Below, one piece after another: positions 16,424 to 25,290 of a DNA stretch of 64,000 nucleotides. Position numbers and translations under genes: made by a program. This DNA comes from a virus: positions 1 to 64,000 of the IMG/VR virus record IMGVR_UViG_3300025118_004856. One strand, written 5' to 3'. Position 1 is the first letter of the stretch; each line of letters begins with the position of its first letter. Below the pieces are notes generated by a model. The model saw only the letters and a list, made by a program, of their open reading frames with translations. It had not been told where the DNA came from and did no database searches.

Positions 16424-17478
16424 CTAAAATAATTTTTCCTCAATTTGTATTCGTTTTGATTTTCCATATACCAATTCCAAGTCTTTTCTAATCCTAACTT
16501 TAACGAAGTTAAAAAGTTATACCCCAATTCGTGCCTTGCTAAAGAAATATCTAAAACTCTTTTTGAAGGTTTTGATTTCTCTTCACTAAAATTATACTCA
16601 AAACCGATAATATCTTTTAAAGTTTCTACTAATTCTTTTATACTTATCCCTTCACCTCCACCGAGATTATAAAATGGTAAAGTATAATCAGTCATTAATG
16701 CCAAAATAATCCCTTGTGCGATATCTTCACTATAGCAAAAATCCCTTATAGCAGTGCCGTCACCTAAAACTATTATTGGAGGATGAGTAAGATTATTTTC
16801 CTCTTTATATTTTAATATTTTAGACATTAATGACGGAATTACCATTGCATTATCAGCATCAAAGTTATCTCCTTCACCATATACATTACCAAGTCTTACA
16901 AACTTATAATCTACTAACCCATGTTGAATTTTGTAAGTCATTATCTGATGCTCTCCCATTCTCTTAGCCCACCCAGGATACTCGTCCATAGGTGGCAAAG
17001 GAGTATCATCACTCTCTTTAAAAACTTCTAATGGCTTATACAAATCATATCCTTCAAGTTGATCTATTATCTTAAAAGCTGGATAAGCACCTATACTGCT
17101 TGTATAAATTAATTTCTCTACATTTGCTCTCCTACTCGCTTCAAGTACATTAGTGTTCATTTGAAGTAAAGGTACAAAGAAAGATGCTGGTTTTTCTTTC
17201 GTTACCTTTGGGCTTCCTTTTATACCAGCAGTATGAAATACATAATGAATATTGTGCTGTTTTAACAATTCGTAGAAACCACTAAAATCTGATAAATCTC
17301 CATATCTATAAATTACTTTTTTGTTCAAATTTTGAATCTTATCTAATGACACTGATACTACATGAGCAGAGGTATTCTCAACTAACAAATCACAAATTTT
17401 TCGTCCGATCATTCCGGTTCCACCTGTAATTAATACATTTTTCTTATTAAACTTTTCCCAAATTTCTTTTTTTATCAT
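16420..17478 (-). CDS. NAD(P)-dependent sugar epimerase/dehydratase
   Basis: 352 residues, extended SDR. VLITGGTGMIG lies at the N-terminus, HTAG, YTSSIGAYP, and later RLGNVYGEGD and IRDFCYSEDIAQG, typical of GDP-L-fucose-synthase-like and NDP-sugar epimerases. The catalytic segment reads EYPGWAKRMGE, in which the Tyr is one position further from Lys than in YxxxK. Exact sugar unknown. Start and stop overlap its neighbours. Confidence 0.82.
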   Translation of the reverse strand: MIKKEIWEKFNKKNVLITGGTGMIGRKICDLLVENTSAHVVSVSLDKIQNLNKKVIYRYGDLSDFSGFYELLKQHNIHYVFHTAGIKGSPKVTKEKPASFFVPLLQMNTNVLEASRRANVEKLIYTSSIGAYPAFKIIDQLEGYDLYKPLEVFKESDDTPLPPMDEYPGWAKRMGEHQIMTYKIQHGLVDYKFVRLGNVYGEGDNFDADNAMVIPSLMSKILKYKEENNLTHPPIIVLGDGTAIRDFCYSEDIAQGIILALMTDYTLPFYNLGGGEGISIKELVETLKDIIGFEYNFSEEKSKPSKRVLDISLARHELGYNFLTSLKLGLEKTWNWYMENQNEYKLRKNYFR

Positions 17479-17488
17479 ACAACCTCTC

Positions 17489-17632
17489 TTAAAATATCCA
17501 TACCAGCAAAGCTATCACACCAACAAAAGGTAAACTAATAATAGATAATATTGATAAACAAACTAATATTATAAATAATACAATACCAACAACCATTCCA
17601 ATCTCTAACAATGTTTCAAAAAAATAATTCAT
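17489..17632 (-). CDS. Very hydrophobic 47-aa membrane peptide
   Basis: Begins MNYFFETLLEIG and then runs as one or two membrane segments to the C-terminus. The ATG overlaps the SDR stop (ATGA), which argues for real translation. Possibly a membrane anchor for neighbouring sugar enzymes, or unrelated; I do not recognise it. Confidence 0.65.
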   Translation of the reverse strand: MNYFFETLLEIGMVVGIVLFIILVCLSILSIISLPFVGVIALLVWIF

Positions 17633-18363
17633 ATAGATACACTCTCCCCTCCATCTACAACTATATTTGCACCATTAATATAACTTGCTTCATCTGAACA
17701 CAAAAACCTTACTACATTCGCTACATCTTCTGGCTTACCAATTCTTCCCATAGGTGTATTTTTTATTATGTCTTTAAATTCGTCTGTATCTTTATTTTTT
17801 TCATAACTATAACCACAAGAAATATGTCCGGGCAAAATTGTATTGAATGTAACTCCTTTACTCACACATCTTTTTCTTGACATACTTTTCATATAAGCAA
17901 TTTGTGCTGATTTTGCTGCAGTAAAATACTTATTCTTAAAAGCTTCCTTACCGTAAATAGACGCAATAGCAATAACTCTACCCCACTTCTTCGCACACAT
18001 ACGCTCTAAATACTGCTCAGTAAAAAACACACTAAGGCCATAATTCTTTTCCATGACCTCCATATAGTTTGTCCACGAACCTCCTCCACCAACATTGTTA
18101 ACTAAAATATCAATATGTTCAATACTATCTCTAAACACCCACCTATTGTCTCTATACATAATATTTAACGTACGAACTTGATGACAAATATCAGGTTTCT
18201 TATAATTAATATCTAACTCGTCATGTAAAGTTCTAACTTCATTTTTATCCCTACCAAAAGTAATTATTCTACATCCCTCTTTGGCAAGAGCAATACATAC
18301 CGCTCTTCCGATACCTTTTGTACCGCCAGTTACTAATGCTGTTTTATTTTTAAGATTTGACAT
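17629..18363 (-). CDS. Classical short-chain dehydrogenase/reductase
   Basis: 244 residues with TGGTKGIG (13-20) for cofactor binding, NNVGG, and C-terminal INGANIVVDGG, as in 3-oxoacyl-ACP-reductase-like SDRs. The catalytic stretch reads NKYFTAAKSA: the Lys is present but the residue four before it is Phe, with Tyr one further back. It acts on a keto or hydroxyl group of an unknown, probably sugar-linked, substrate. Overlaps the upstream gene by 14 bases. Confidence 0.85.
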   Translation of the reverse strand: MSNLKNKTALVTGGTKGIGRAVCIALAKEGCRIITFGRDKNEVRTLHDELDINYKKPDICHQVRTLNIMYRDNRWVFRDSIEHIDILVNNVGGGGSWTNYMEVMEKNYGLSVFFTEQYLERMCAKKWGRVIAIASIYGKEAFKNKYFTAAKSAQIAYMKSMSRKRCVSKGVTFNTILPGHISCGYSYEKNKDTDEFKDIIKNTPMGRIGKPEDVANVVRFLCSDEASYINGANIVVDGGESVSI

Positions 18364-19354
18364 CGCTTCTTATTTGTAGTGCCTCCCCAGTATTTTTTAA
18401 AAAGAATTGATTATCTGTTTTATAATTATTCAAATTTGCATTTATATGATGATGAAGTTTAACCAACCTGTTGTAACCGAAACTATCACACATATCTCTT
18501 ATATCATTTCTTATAACTTCTGTATCTCCTTTTTCTATACAAAGTCTTTCTAATATTGCATAAGTATAAGACAATTTCTCGTAACAAAAAGCTATTGCTG
18601 CCTGTTTAATAAGTTTTAAATCATCACTTTCTTCAAACATTGAATCTACTGTTCTCATCCACAATGCTTCACCTACTGTTAAAAACCCACCTCCTGCTGC
18701 AGGACCAGGATGCCATCTTTGTAATCCATAAAGATCAGCTAGCCTTATATTATTTGCTTCATAGTATTCAGTTTGATCTGAAAATAAAGCCTGTCCTTTG
18801 TATATTTCATAAAATTCTACTTCTGTAAATAAAGCACCTACATCTTTAATATAATCTCCCATTCCTTTTATAACTTCCAATTCCATACCTTGCACATCAG
18901 CTACTATTAAATCAGGTGTTACTCCTTCTTTATCTATAAATTCTTTTAATGTTATCGCATCTAACTCAACTACCTTATCAAGCTCAGTATTCTCACCCCA
19001 CGTAGTAATTTTCCTATCAGTAGTAAAAGGTACTATATGTTCATTTATTGTTTTTTCACTTGGTGGTAATAAGGAACTGCTTGGAGTTTGTTTATTCAAA
19101 TAAAACTTTTGCAAACCACTTTTACCTGACACAGCCCTGTTGATTACTACAACTCTAACCCCTAAATTCAAATACTGTTGATATGCTTTCTTATCATAAT
19201 CTCCAAACTCCCTTGCTTCAAAAGCATAGATAACTGTCCTATATGGAAATTTAGTAACCACAGAGTCAATAGCAGCACTACCACCTGCTCCAGCACCTAT
19301 AACAAATAATACTATATCTTTGTCTTCTACTTCAAAATCAGTTATTGATTTCAT
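18350..19354 (-). CDS. FkbM-family methyltransferase
   Basis: 334 residues. VIGAGAGGSA suits AdoMet binding, and ADVQGMELEVIKGMG is the hallmark of FkbM-type O-methyltransferases, which often methylate sugars in polysaccharides and natural products. The C-terminal 120 residues are helical and outside the core domain. In this cluster a sugar hydroxyl is the likely target. Confidence 0.82.
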   Translation of the reverse strand: MKSITDFEVEDKDIVLFVIGAGAGGSAAIDSVVTKFPYRTVIYAFEAREFGDYDKKAYQQYLNLGVRVVVINRAVSGKSGLQKFYLNKQTPSSSLLPPSEKTINEHIVPFTTDRKITTWGENTELDKVVELDAITLKEFIDKEGVTPDLIVADVQGMELEVIKGMGDYIKDVGALFTEVEFYEIYKGQALFSDQTEYYEANNIRLADLYGLQRWHPGPAAGGGFLTVGEALWMRTVDSMFEESDDLKLIKQAAIAFCYEKLSYTYAILERLCIEKGDTEVIRNDIRDMCDSFGYNRLVKLHHHINANLNNYKTDNQFFLKNTGEALQIRSDVKS

Positions 19355-20067
19355 CTATTCTCCGCCATGATTGGTTTAAAATATTTTACTAAATCATATT
19401 TATGATGATCTAATGGTGCTGGTGTTGCATATAAAATACCTCTGTATCTTTTTACATCTGAGCTATTGGCAAACTTTATACCATCAAGCACATCTTCATC
19501 TACTGTTATAGATAAATCCTTAACTGTCTCTTCTGTATTGATATCACAATATTCTTTCGTATTTACATAATAATGAAAATTAGGATTGACTTGTTGCAAG
19601 TGTTTACCAACTACATTCCAATCTAAAGCTTCACCATCATACACTAAATGACCAAGCCCTGAACATTTAAAATCATGTATTATAATTACACACTCTCTCA
19701 ATCCTTTTAAAGCTTGAAGTTCTTTAACAACCACCCACCTATCTTCTGGCTTTGCATTTGGCTGGTAAAAGTGGGCATCAAGATAGAACATATTTCCAAG
19801 TAATGAGCGTCGTCTAACACTTTTAAAATAATTCCAACTATTTGCCAAAAGACAAAAAACATTACGTTTTCCATTAATTCTTTGCTTTACTTTCTCGTAA
19901 TTTTTTACATCACTTTCAATAGTAACAACTTCTTCGAAATTATGACTATGAAGCTCTGCATTAACTCCTCTAAATGATCCTGTCTCAAACAAAGTGTCAA
20001 CTTTAAAATCATCTCTTAATTTTTTAATTTGTTCTATTGCTTTATTGTCTGTCCAGCTCATCATCAC
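19351..20067 (-). CDS. Class I SAM-dependent methyltransferase-like protein
   Basis: 238 residues. LFETGSFRG resembles motif I of small-molecule methyltransferases, followed by the acidic residue in VVTIESD and YLDAHFY and IIIHDF, a pattern seen in TylF/macrocin-type sugar O-methyltransferases. Coupled to the FkbM gene. Together they suggest a doubly methylated product; this is inference. Confidence 0.68.
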   Translation of the reverse strand: MMMSWTDNKAIEQIKKLRDDFKVDTLFETGSFRGVNAELHSHNFEEVVTIESDVKNYEKVKQRINGKRNVFCLLANSWNYFKSVRRRSLLGNMFYLDAHFYQPNAKPEDRWVVVKELQALKGLRECVIIIHDFKCSGLGHLVYDGEALDWNVVGKHLQQVNPNFHYYVNTKEYCDINTEETVKDLSITVDEDVLDGIKFANSSDVKRYRGILYATPAPLDHHKYDLVKYFKPIMAENR

Positions 20068-20648
20068 CTCCTATAACTTGATACACAATTAGACATAACT
20101 CCATAACCAGACCTAACACCTTTTTTTGTTGCATCAAAATTAAATGAATCTTTTGCTTGAATACCCATTGACATACCAGCCTGTATAGCATCTTGATTAG
20201 CTGCAAGAAAAATAAATTCCCATTTCAATTTTTCCTTCTTTTCCTTTATCATTTCCAAAATCTGTTCTCTTTTAAATTCCCTACTTGAGTTCTCTTCACC
20301 ATCAGTCAAAATTGCAAATATCACCTTCTTAGGCTGTTGACTTTTTTTCAAACCATCAATCCTTTTACCTACTTCATTTATTGTTTTACCAACAGCATCC
20401 AATAAAGCAGTAGCTCCTCTTGGTTGGTAAGTTTTATCAGTTAAATCAGGAACTTTTTTTAATGGTTTATTCTCATGAATAATTTCGTATTCAGTATCAA
20501 ATTGTGCATATGTAAGAGTCGCCTCTCCCTTTACTTTTTTCTGCTCCTTTAAAAATGTATTAAATCCACCTATTGCATCATTCACAATAGCCCCCATAGA
20601 GCCTGAACGATCAACAACGCAAACAATTTCTGAATATTTCTTCTTCAT
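20064..20648 (-). CDS. von Willebrand factor A domain protein
   Basis: 194 residues, one VWA domain: the MIDAS metal site DRSGSMG (13-19), PRGATAL (the MIDAS Thr) and ILTDGEENS. VWA domains bind protein partners through a metal. Similar stand-alone forms are common in large phages. Its overlap with methyltransferase and small genes places it in the cluster, but its partner is unknown. Confidence 0.85.
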   Translation of the reverse strand: MKKKYSEIVCVVDRSGSMGAIVNDAIGGFNTFLKEQKKVKGEATLTYAQFDTEYEIIHENKPLKKVPDLTDKTYQPRGATALLDAVGKTINEVGKRIDGLKKSQQPKKVIFAILTDGEENSSREFKREQILEMIKEKKEKLKWEFIFLAANQDAIQAGMSMGIQAKDSFNFDATKKGVRSGYGVMSNCVSSYRR

Positions 20649-20833
20649 ACTTTCTCCTTTCTAATTAATAGATTTATCATTCTATATTCATTAATAACTT
20701 TTTCTAAAACATTAGCCATCAACCTCTTTAGTATCTCTTCTCCATTTTTATAAATTTGAGGTTTAACAAAATCAAATGTTTCATTCAATTTAGATATCGG
20801 GACTCTCCAAGCAAAATATATTTTTGTACTCAT
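20645..20833 (-). CDS. Small phage protein starting MSTKIYFAWR
   Basis: 62 residues. I take the second in-frame ATG, since AAAGGA lies about 10 bases before it and it falls just after the stop of the E1 beta gene; a longer frame reaches back into that gene. The N-terminus resembles short phage proteins starting MSTKxYxAxR, of unknown function. Confidence 0.6.
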   Translation of the reverse strand: MSTKIYFAWRVPISKLNETFDFVKPQIYKNGEEILKRLMANVLEKVINEYRMINLLIRKEKV

Positions 20834-20834
20834 A

Positions 20835-21902
20835 TCAAAATGGTCCTTTAAATTTATTTTCATGCGAATAGCAATCTACATCACGTAGATCAGGTACACG
20901 TAATCCTAACCTATTTGTAACTTTTAAAACTATATCTTTTACATCATAATAAAAATCATTCTCAAGATGTCTTGCAGTAGGACAAGGAGTATTCTTCCAA
21001 CCTATTCTTGAAAAATTAATAGGATTATGTGTAAGATTAAATTTACCATCGAGATACTTTGCTAAGAACCCAGCCCCAACACTATTGCTCAACCAATCAT
21101 CCTCAACAATAATACATTCATCTGTGTTAATACAACTGACTATTAAATCTATATCAAGATTAGATAACCTTTTTAAATCTATTATATTAGTCTTCACAGA
21201 ACACTTACTCCATAAAACATCTGCAGCTTTTTTACACTCAACTACCCCCCACGAATAACTTAATAAAGTTATATCTGCTTCACCATCAGACCTATAAGGA
21301 TGTACTACAGTTTGAAAAGGCTGTTCAAAATCAGATTCCAAAACACAAGGATGAACTTCTTGCTCTTGCCAATACAACCATCTATGTTCAAAACAAATAA
21401 CAGGACTATTACTTCTAATTGCCTTAGTCAACATCCCTTTCATATCTATTGGATTTGAAGGGGCTATAACTATCAATCCGGGTACATGAGTAAATAAAGA
21501 AAATAAACTTTTACTATGCTGAAAACCTTGCCCCCATCCTCTTCCAATTATTATCCTTATAACTATTGGGCATAATAGTTGATTATTGCTCATATACTGA
21601 ATACCAGACATCATATTAATTATCTGATTCATAGCAAGCAAAGCAAAATCTGCTCTAATATGTATTTGTACAGGTCTCATGCCATTCATTGCTGCCCCTA
21701 TCCCAAACCCAGTAAGCGAATCTTCACTAAGCGGAGTATCGAACACTCTATTTTTACCGAACTTTTCTTGTAATCCTATAGTTGTACCAAATATTCCCTT
21801 AAAATCATCACAACCTATTCCATAACAGAAAACATTTTTATCTCGTTCCATTTCCTGTATTAAAGTTGTTCTTATTGCTTCTGCATAAGTCAATTTCTGC
21901 AT
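20835..21902 (-). CDS. TPP-dependent dehydrogenase E1 beta subunit-like
   Basis: 355 residues. Transketolase pyrimidine-binding domain (DTPLSEDSLTGFGIGAA, the conserved catalytic Glu included) followed by the C-terminal transketolase domain. Pairs with the E1 alpha gene upstream to form a thiamine-diphosphate enzyme of the 2-oxo-acid dehydrogenase E1 type. No E2 or E3 lies in the window, so it may perform a decarboxylating transfer in sugar or small-molecule synthesis, or feed a host complex. It overlaps the HNH gene by 13 bases. Confidence 0.87.
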   Translation of the reverse strand: MQKLTYAEAIRTTLIQEMERDKNVFCYGIGCDDFKGIFGTTIGLQEKFGKNRVFDTPLSEDSLTGFGIGAAMNGMRPVQIHIRADFALLAMNQIINMMSGIQYMSNNQLLCPIVIRIIIGRGWGQGFQHSKSLFSLFTHVPGLIVIAPSNPIDMKGMLTKAIRSNSPVICFEHRWLYWQEQEVHPCVLESDFEQPFQTVVHPYRSDGEADITLLSYSWGVVECKKAADVLWSKCSVKTNIIDLKRLSNLDIDLIVSCINTDECIIVEDDWLSNSVGAGFLAKYLDGKFNLTHNPINFSRIGWKNTPCPTARHLENDFYYDVKDIVLKVTNRLGLRVPDLRDVDCYSHENKFKGPF

Positions 21903-22567
21903 AATCTTTTAACCCAAAAAGCCCTATTGTAATTAGTTTTCATATGACATTTCTTACATAAGGAAATTAGATTTTCTGACACACTATTCTTTTTATTATA
22001 ATCAATATGATGTACTCCTAACTTATAATCTAATTCTTCCTGTTTAATTCCGCATTCTTGGCAAGTATAATTATCTCTTTTTCTAATTTCCTCTTTTAAC
22101 TTTTCATTAAATTCTATCCCATATGGCTCAAAAGAAACACCGCCTACCCAGTTAGGATGGTCTTTCCCTAAAGAATATATACGATTCAGACTTATCTTTT
22201 CTCTGGTTTCTTTACTATGATTCTTTCCGTACATACCATTATTTTTACCAACAGTAGCATTTCTAATTTTTTCTATAGTTGCTTTAGAATGTTTTCTACC
22301 AATATGAGCTTTTCTATTGAGCTCCTTCGTTTCTTTCGTATGATTCCTTCCATAAAAAGGATTATTTTTACCTAAATAATCTGGACTATTTAAACTCATT
22401 TTAATAAGTGATTCTTTAGAATGTTTTTTACCAAGAAAAGGATTATTACTACCTCTATTCTGATGCCCATTAATAAAGGTATTAAACCTCTGATTATACT
22501 TATTCCAAATAGGAAATTCACTACAACCACATTCACAAAACTTTTTTAGTAGATTTATTGTTCTCAT
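21890..22567 (-). CDS. HNH homing endonuclease with NUMOD3 repeats
   Basis: 225 residues. Several NUMOD3-type DNA-binding repeats (GKKHSKES, GRNHTKET, GKNHSKET) are followed by an HNH nuclease: C-x2-C (YTCQEC), VHHIDYNK, NLISLCKKCH. It lies between the E1 alpha and beta genes, overlapping both, and so probably invaded an adjacent alpha-beta pair. Three relatives occur in the tail region. Confidence 0.9.
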   Translation of the reverse strand: MRTINLLKKFCECGCSEFPIWNKYNQRFNTFINGHQNRGSNNPFLGKKHSKESLIKMSLNSPDYLGKNNPFYGRNHTKETKELNRKAHIGRKHSKATIEKIRNATVGKNNGMYGKNHSKETREKISLNRIYSLGKDHPNWVGGVSFEPYGIEFNEKLKEEIRKRDNYTCQECGIKQEELDYKLGVHHIDYNKKNSVSENLISLCKKCHMKTNYNRAFWVKRLCRN

Positions 22568-23433
22568 ACTGTACTTTTCACTTTTTCTAAACTCTTATTA
22601 ACTTTCTTATTTATATTATACTCAATTCCACTTACAACACCTGCATCAACTATATCTTTTATTAACTGTTTTTCTAACATCAACACAGGATCAACAGTTG
22701 TTATATCTGGTTTTACTCTATATCCTTCATCATAATCTTCATTGATACCAACATGCTCAAGCATACGATGATAACTACAATGAAGAAACAACGGGGTTGT
22801 TTTATTCTTACAAACTTTATAATAAATACTACTATAGTCACAAACACCGAACCAACCATAATTACTACGATGTAAATCCATATAGCACAATACAGTATTC
22901 AATTTTGAATGTACTGCCAAGCCATTATCTTCACAAACAAAAATAATAGGTAAATCATAAAGAAACGCAATATTAACACTTTCCCAAAATGCACCTTCCT
23001 GAACTGCACCATCACCAAAAAATACCACTACAATCTTATCATTCTTTTTTTGTTTATTTGCCCAAGCATAGCCACAAGCAACCGATATCTGACTTGCCAC
23101 TATCGCCGACGACATTATGAATCCTTTTTCAGGATAACATAAATGCATTGAACCGCCTCTTCCTCCAAGAACAGACTCTTTTCTGCCGTACATCTCTAAA
23201 AAGAATTGGTCAGTATCCTCTGTCCTTGCAAGAAAAGGAGCATGTGAACGGTACGAAGAGGAAACTTGTGCTCTATCGCCAAGCGATAAACATACAGCAG
23301 ATGATATATGCTCAGAACCCATGCTCATGTGCATGGGAGTCTTCATACCGTCATTATTATATTCTCTTATTATTGCATTCTCACATGCTCTGATGAGATA
23401 CATTTTTTTGTAAAGCTCTAACTCAATATTCAT
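22564..23433 (-). CDS. TPP-dependent dehydrogenase E1 alpha subunit-like
   Basis: 289 residues. Thiamine-diphosphate motif GDG (140-142) ... EGAFWESVNIAF ... N170 is clear, and GGRGGSMH (90-97) is typical of E1 alpha. Shorter than usual 320-360-residue E1 alpha proteins. The final 20 residues are lysine-rich and lie where the HNH gene joins, so the C-terminus may have been altered by the insertion. Confidence 0.88.
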   Translation of the reverse strand: MNIELELYKKMYLIRACENAIIREYNNDGMKTPMHMSMGSEHISSAVCLSLGDRAQVSSSYRSHAPFLARTEDTDQFFLEMYGRKESVLGGRGGSMHLCYPEKGFIMSSAIVASQISVACGYAWANKQKKNDKIVVVFFGDGAVQEGAFWESVNIAFLYDLPIIFVCEDNGLAVHSKLNTVLCYMDLHRSNYGWFGVCDYSSIYYKVCKNKTTPLFLHCSYHRMLEHVGINEDYDEGYRVKPDITTVDPVLMLEKQLIKDIVDAGVVSGIEYNINKKVNKSLEKVKSTV

Positions 23434-23663
23434 TTTGGAGTTTCTTTAGATTTAATTGCCATATCAAGACCTATATCTTTTTCTCCGAAGCACTCCTCAC
23501 CCTTTAGAAAAAGATCATAATTAAAAGCAATGAACTTGAATAAAATTACTGCCGAACTTGTTTTTTCCAGTCTTGCAAATTCCTCAATCATCGCAAATTT
23601 TTGAACATAATCACGACTCATGAAATTGAAAAATTCTTTTGTAAATTTGTCTTTTGTGATCAT
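23430..23663 (-). CDS. Hypothetical protein, 77 aa
   Basis: Not recognised. Predicted helical, with no cysteines of note; overlaps the E1 alpha start by four bases, so it is co-translated. Confidence 0.6.
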   Translation of the reverse strand: MITKDKFTKEFFNFMSRDYVQKFAMIEEFARLEKTSSAVILFKFIAFNYDLFLKGEECFGEKDIGLDMAIKSKETPK

Positions 23664-23693
23664 ATTGATATTTCCTATAAAGGCAGATTTAGA

Positions 23694-23813
23694 TTAATTA
23701 ACTGTTCCATATTTTTTCTGATTAAATGTATATTTTACTGCAGTCTTAGCTGTTAATAAATTAATCAAAGCATTTGCTCCATTACTATCTCCTTCACTTT
23801 GACTTCCACCCAT
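23694..23813 (-). CDS. Small protein, 39 aa
   Basis: Begins MGGSQSEGDS and ends in a beta-like QKKYGTVN. The ATG lies within the end of the preceding membrane-protein gene with AGGGG five bases before it. Not recognised. Confidence 0.5.
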   Translation of the reverse strand: MGGSQSEGDSNGANALINLLTAKTAVKYTFNQKKYGTVN

Positions 23814-24195
23814 CTGTACCCCTACCAGTACCTGCTAAAGGATTTGGCTCTCTTAATTTATTTCCATCTGAATCTACTTTTGGTAATTTCACTTTCACTC
23901 TTATTTTACTTTTTCCTGTTAAATCAGTAGGGTCAAGAATTTCTCTTTCCTGTGTTTCAGTAATATATGGACCATTGTCAATTTCAATAACCTCTTTAGT
24001 CACCCCTACTTCATTTTTTAAAACTTGTACTTTGCTTCTTGCTTTGACTAATTCTTCTTCCTTCTTTCTTAAAAGCTCTTCTTTTTCTTCAATAGACACA
24101 CCTCCTTTCTTTTTAAAAGATTTATTAATAATCCAGTATAAAACACCAAAAATTATTCCTGTTACAACTATAGTCCCAAGTATTTGTGCGAACAT
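23794..24195 (-). CDS. Membrane-anchored coiled-coil protein
   Basis: 133 residues. One N-terminal membrane helix (ILGTIVVTGIIFGVLYW), a coiled coil about residues 35-70, then a soluble tail ending in a Gly/Pro-rich segment. The RBS GGAGGG is good. Could sit at the inner membrane with the sugar enzymes; otherwise unknown. Confidence 0.65.
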   Translation of the reverse strand: MFAQILGTIVVTGIIFGVLYWIINKSFKKKGGVSIEEKEELLRKKEEELVKARSKVQVLKNEVGVTKEVIEIDNGPYITETQEREILDPTDLTGKSKIRVKVKLPKVDSDGNKLREPNPLAGTGRGTDGWKSK

Positions 24196-24210
24196 TTCAC
24201 CCTCCTTTCT

Positions 24211-25239
24211 TCACTTATCAACACTTTTGACTTTCCAAGGATTAATTTTTAACTCCTCCCTCCAATAAGTTAAGATAGAATAAAGCGTGTCATCAATACT
24301 GTATAAAGGTTCCCACCCTGTCAGCTTTCTAAACTTTGAAGAATCTGGAATCTGAGTTGTAACATCAGAAAGTCTTATTAATTTTTTATCAATACTAACC
24401 CTATCAAATTCTACTCCCAAGTCAGATAGCTCAAGTAATTTTTTTAAAATATGGCGTATAGTAATTTCCTTATCTCCTCCGATATTAAAAACTTCCCCAT
24501 AGTCTTTAACTTTAGTTACTAATAACCAATAAGCTCTTACAGCATCACGAACATCCATAAAAGTTCTACTTGAATAAAGATTCCCGACTTTCATTTCCTT
24601 CAGTAATCCTAATTCAATTCCAACAATTTGTTTTGCAAAAGCTGATAAGACAAATACATCTCCTCTCCTTGCTCCACTATGGCTAAATAATCTTGTCCTT
24701 AATATTTTAATTCCATAACTTTGATGATATTGATAACCCAACATATCCTCAGCTACCTTACTAACAGCGTATGGAGATACTGGTTTTAATGGAGTCAACT
24801 CATTTGTAGGTTGGTCTTCTTTTAACACTTCCCCATACACCTCTGATGAAGAAGCAATTTGTATTACAGGGTCAATCTCTCCTATAGCGTGTCGAAAACG
24901 GACTGCCTCCAACAAATTACAAGTTCCAATTACATTTCTTTGTAAAGTATCTATTGGAGAGGTAAAAGAAGTTTTCACATAAGATTGTGCAGCAAGATGA
25001 AAAATAATTTCTGGTTTAATCTTTCTTACAAGTATTTTTAAAGAAGCTAAATCTAATAAATCACCTTCCACTAATTTAATTTGATTAATACAACTTTTTA
25101 AATTTTCCCGATTACTTCTCCATCTACAAAGCCCATATACCTCATGCTCTTCTTGTAGATTTAAAATATGTTCTGCTAAATGACTTCCTACAAATCCAGT
25201 TATTCCTGTTATTAATACTCTAATATTACCTTTATTCAT
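24211..25239 (-). CDS. GDP-mannose 4,6-dehydratase-like enzyme
   Basis: 342 residues. TGITGFVGS (11-19), LAAQSYV, SSSEVYG and SPYAVSK (intact YxxxK) are the standard motifs of GDP-mannose and GDP-heptose 4,6-dehydratases; RTRLFSHSGARRG is typical of the GMD family. It would form a GDP-4-keto-6-deoxy sugar from GDP-mannose or, given the HddA- and HddC-like genes, from GDP-D-glycero-D-manno-heptose (as DmhA does). A broken second copy lies just upstream. Confidence 0.87.
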   Translation of the reverse strand: MNKGNIRVLITGITGFVGSHLAEHILNLQEEHEVYGLCRWRSNRENLKSCINQIKLVEGDLLDLASLKILVRKIKPEIIFHLAAQSYVKTSFTSPIDTLQRNVIGTCNLLEAVRFRHAIGEIDPVIQIASSSEVYGEVLKEDQPTNELTPLKPVSPYAVSKVAEDMLGYQYHQSYGIKILRTRLFSHSGARRGDVFVLSAFAKQIVGIELGLLKEMKVGNLYSSRTFMDVRDAVRAYWLLVTKVKDYGEVFNIGGDKEITIRHILKKLLELSDLGVEFDRVSIDKKLIRLSDVTTQIPDSSKFRKLTGWEPLYSIDDTLYSILTYWREELKINPWKVKSVDK

Positions 25240-25290
25240 TCATATCACCCCTTTATCCTTACAAAAACGGCTCTATTTTGGACAAACTAT

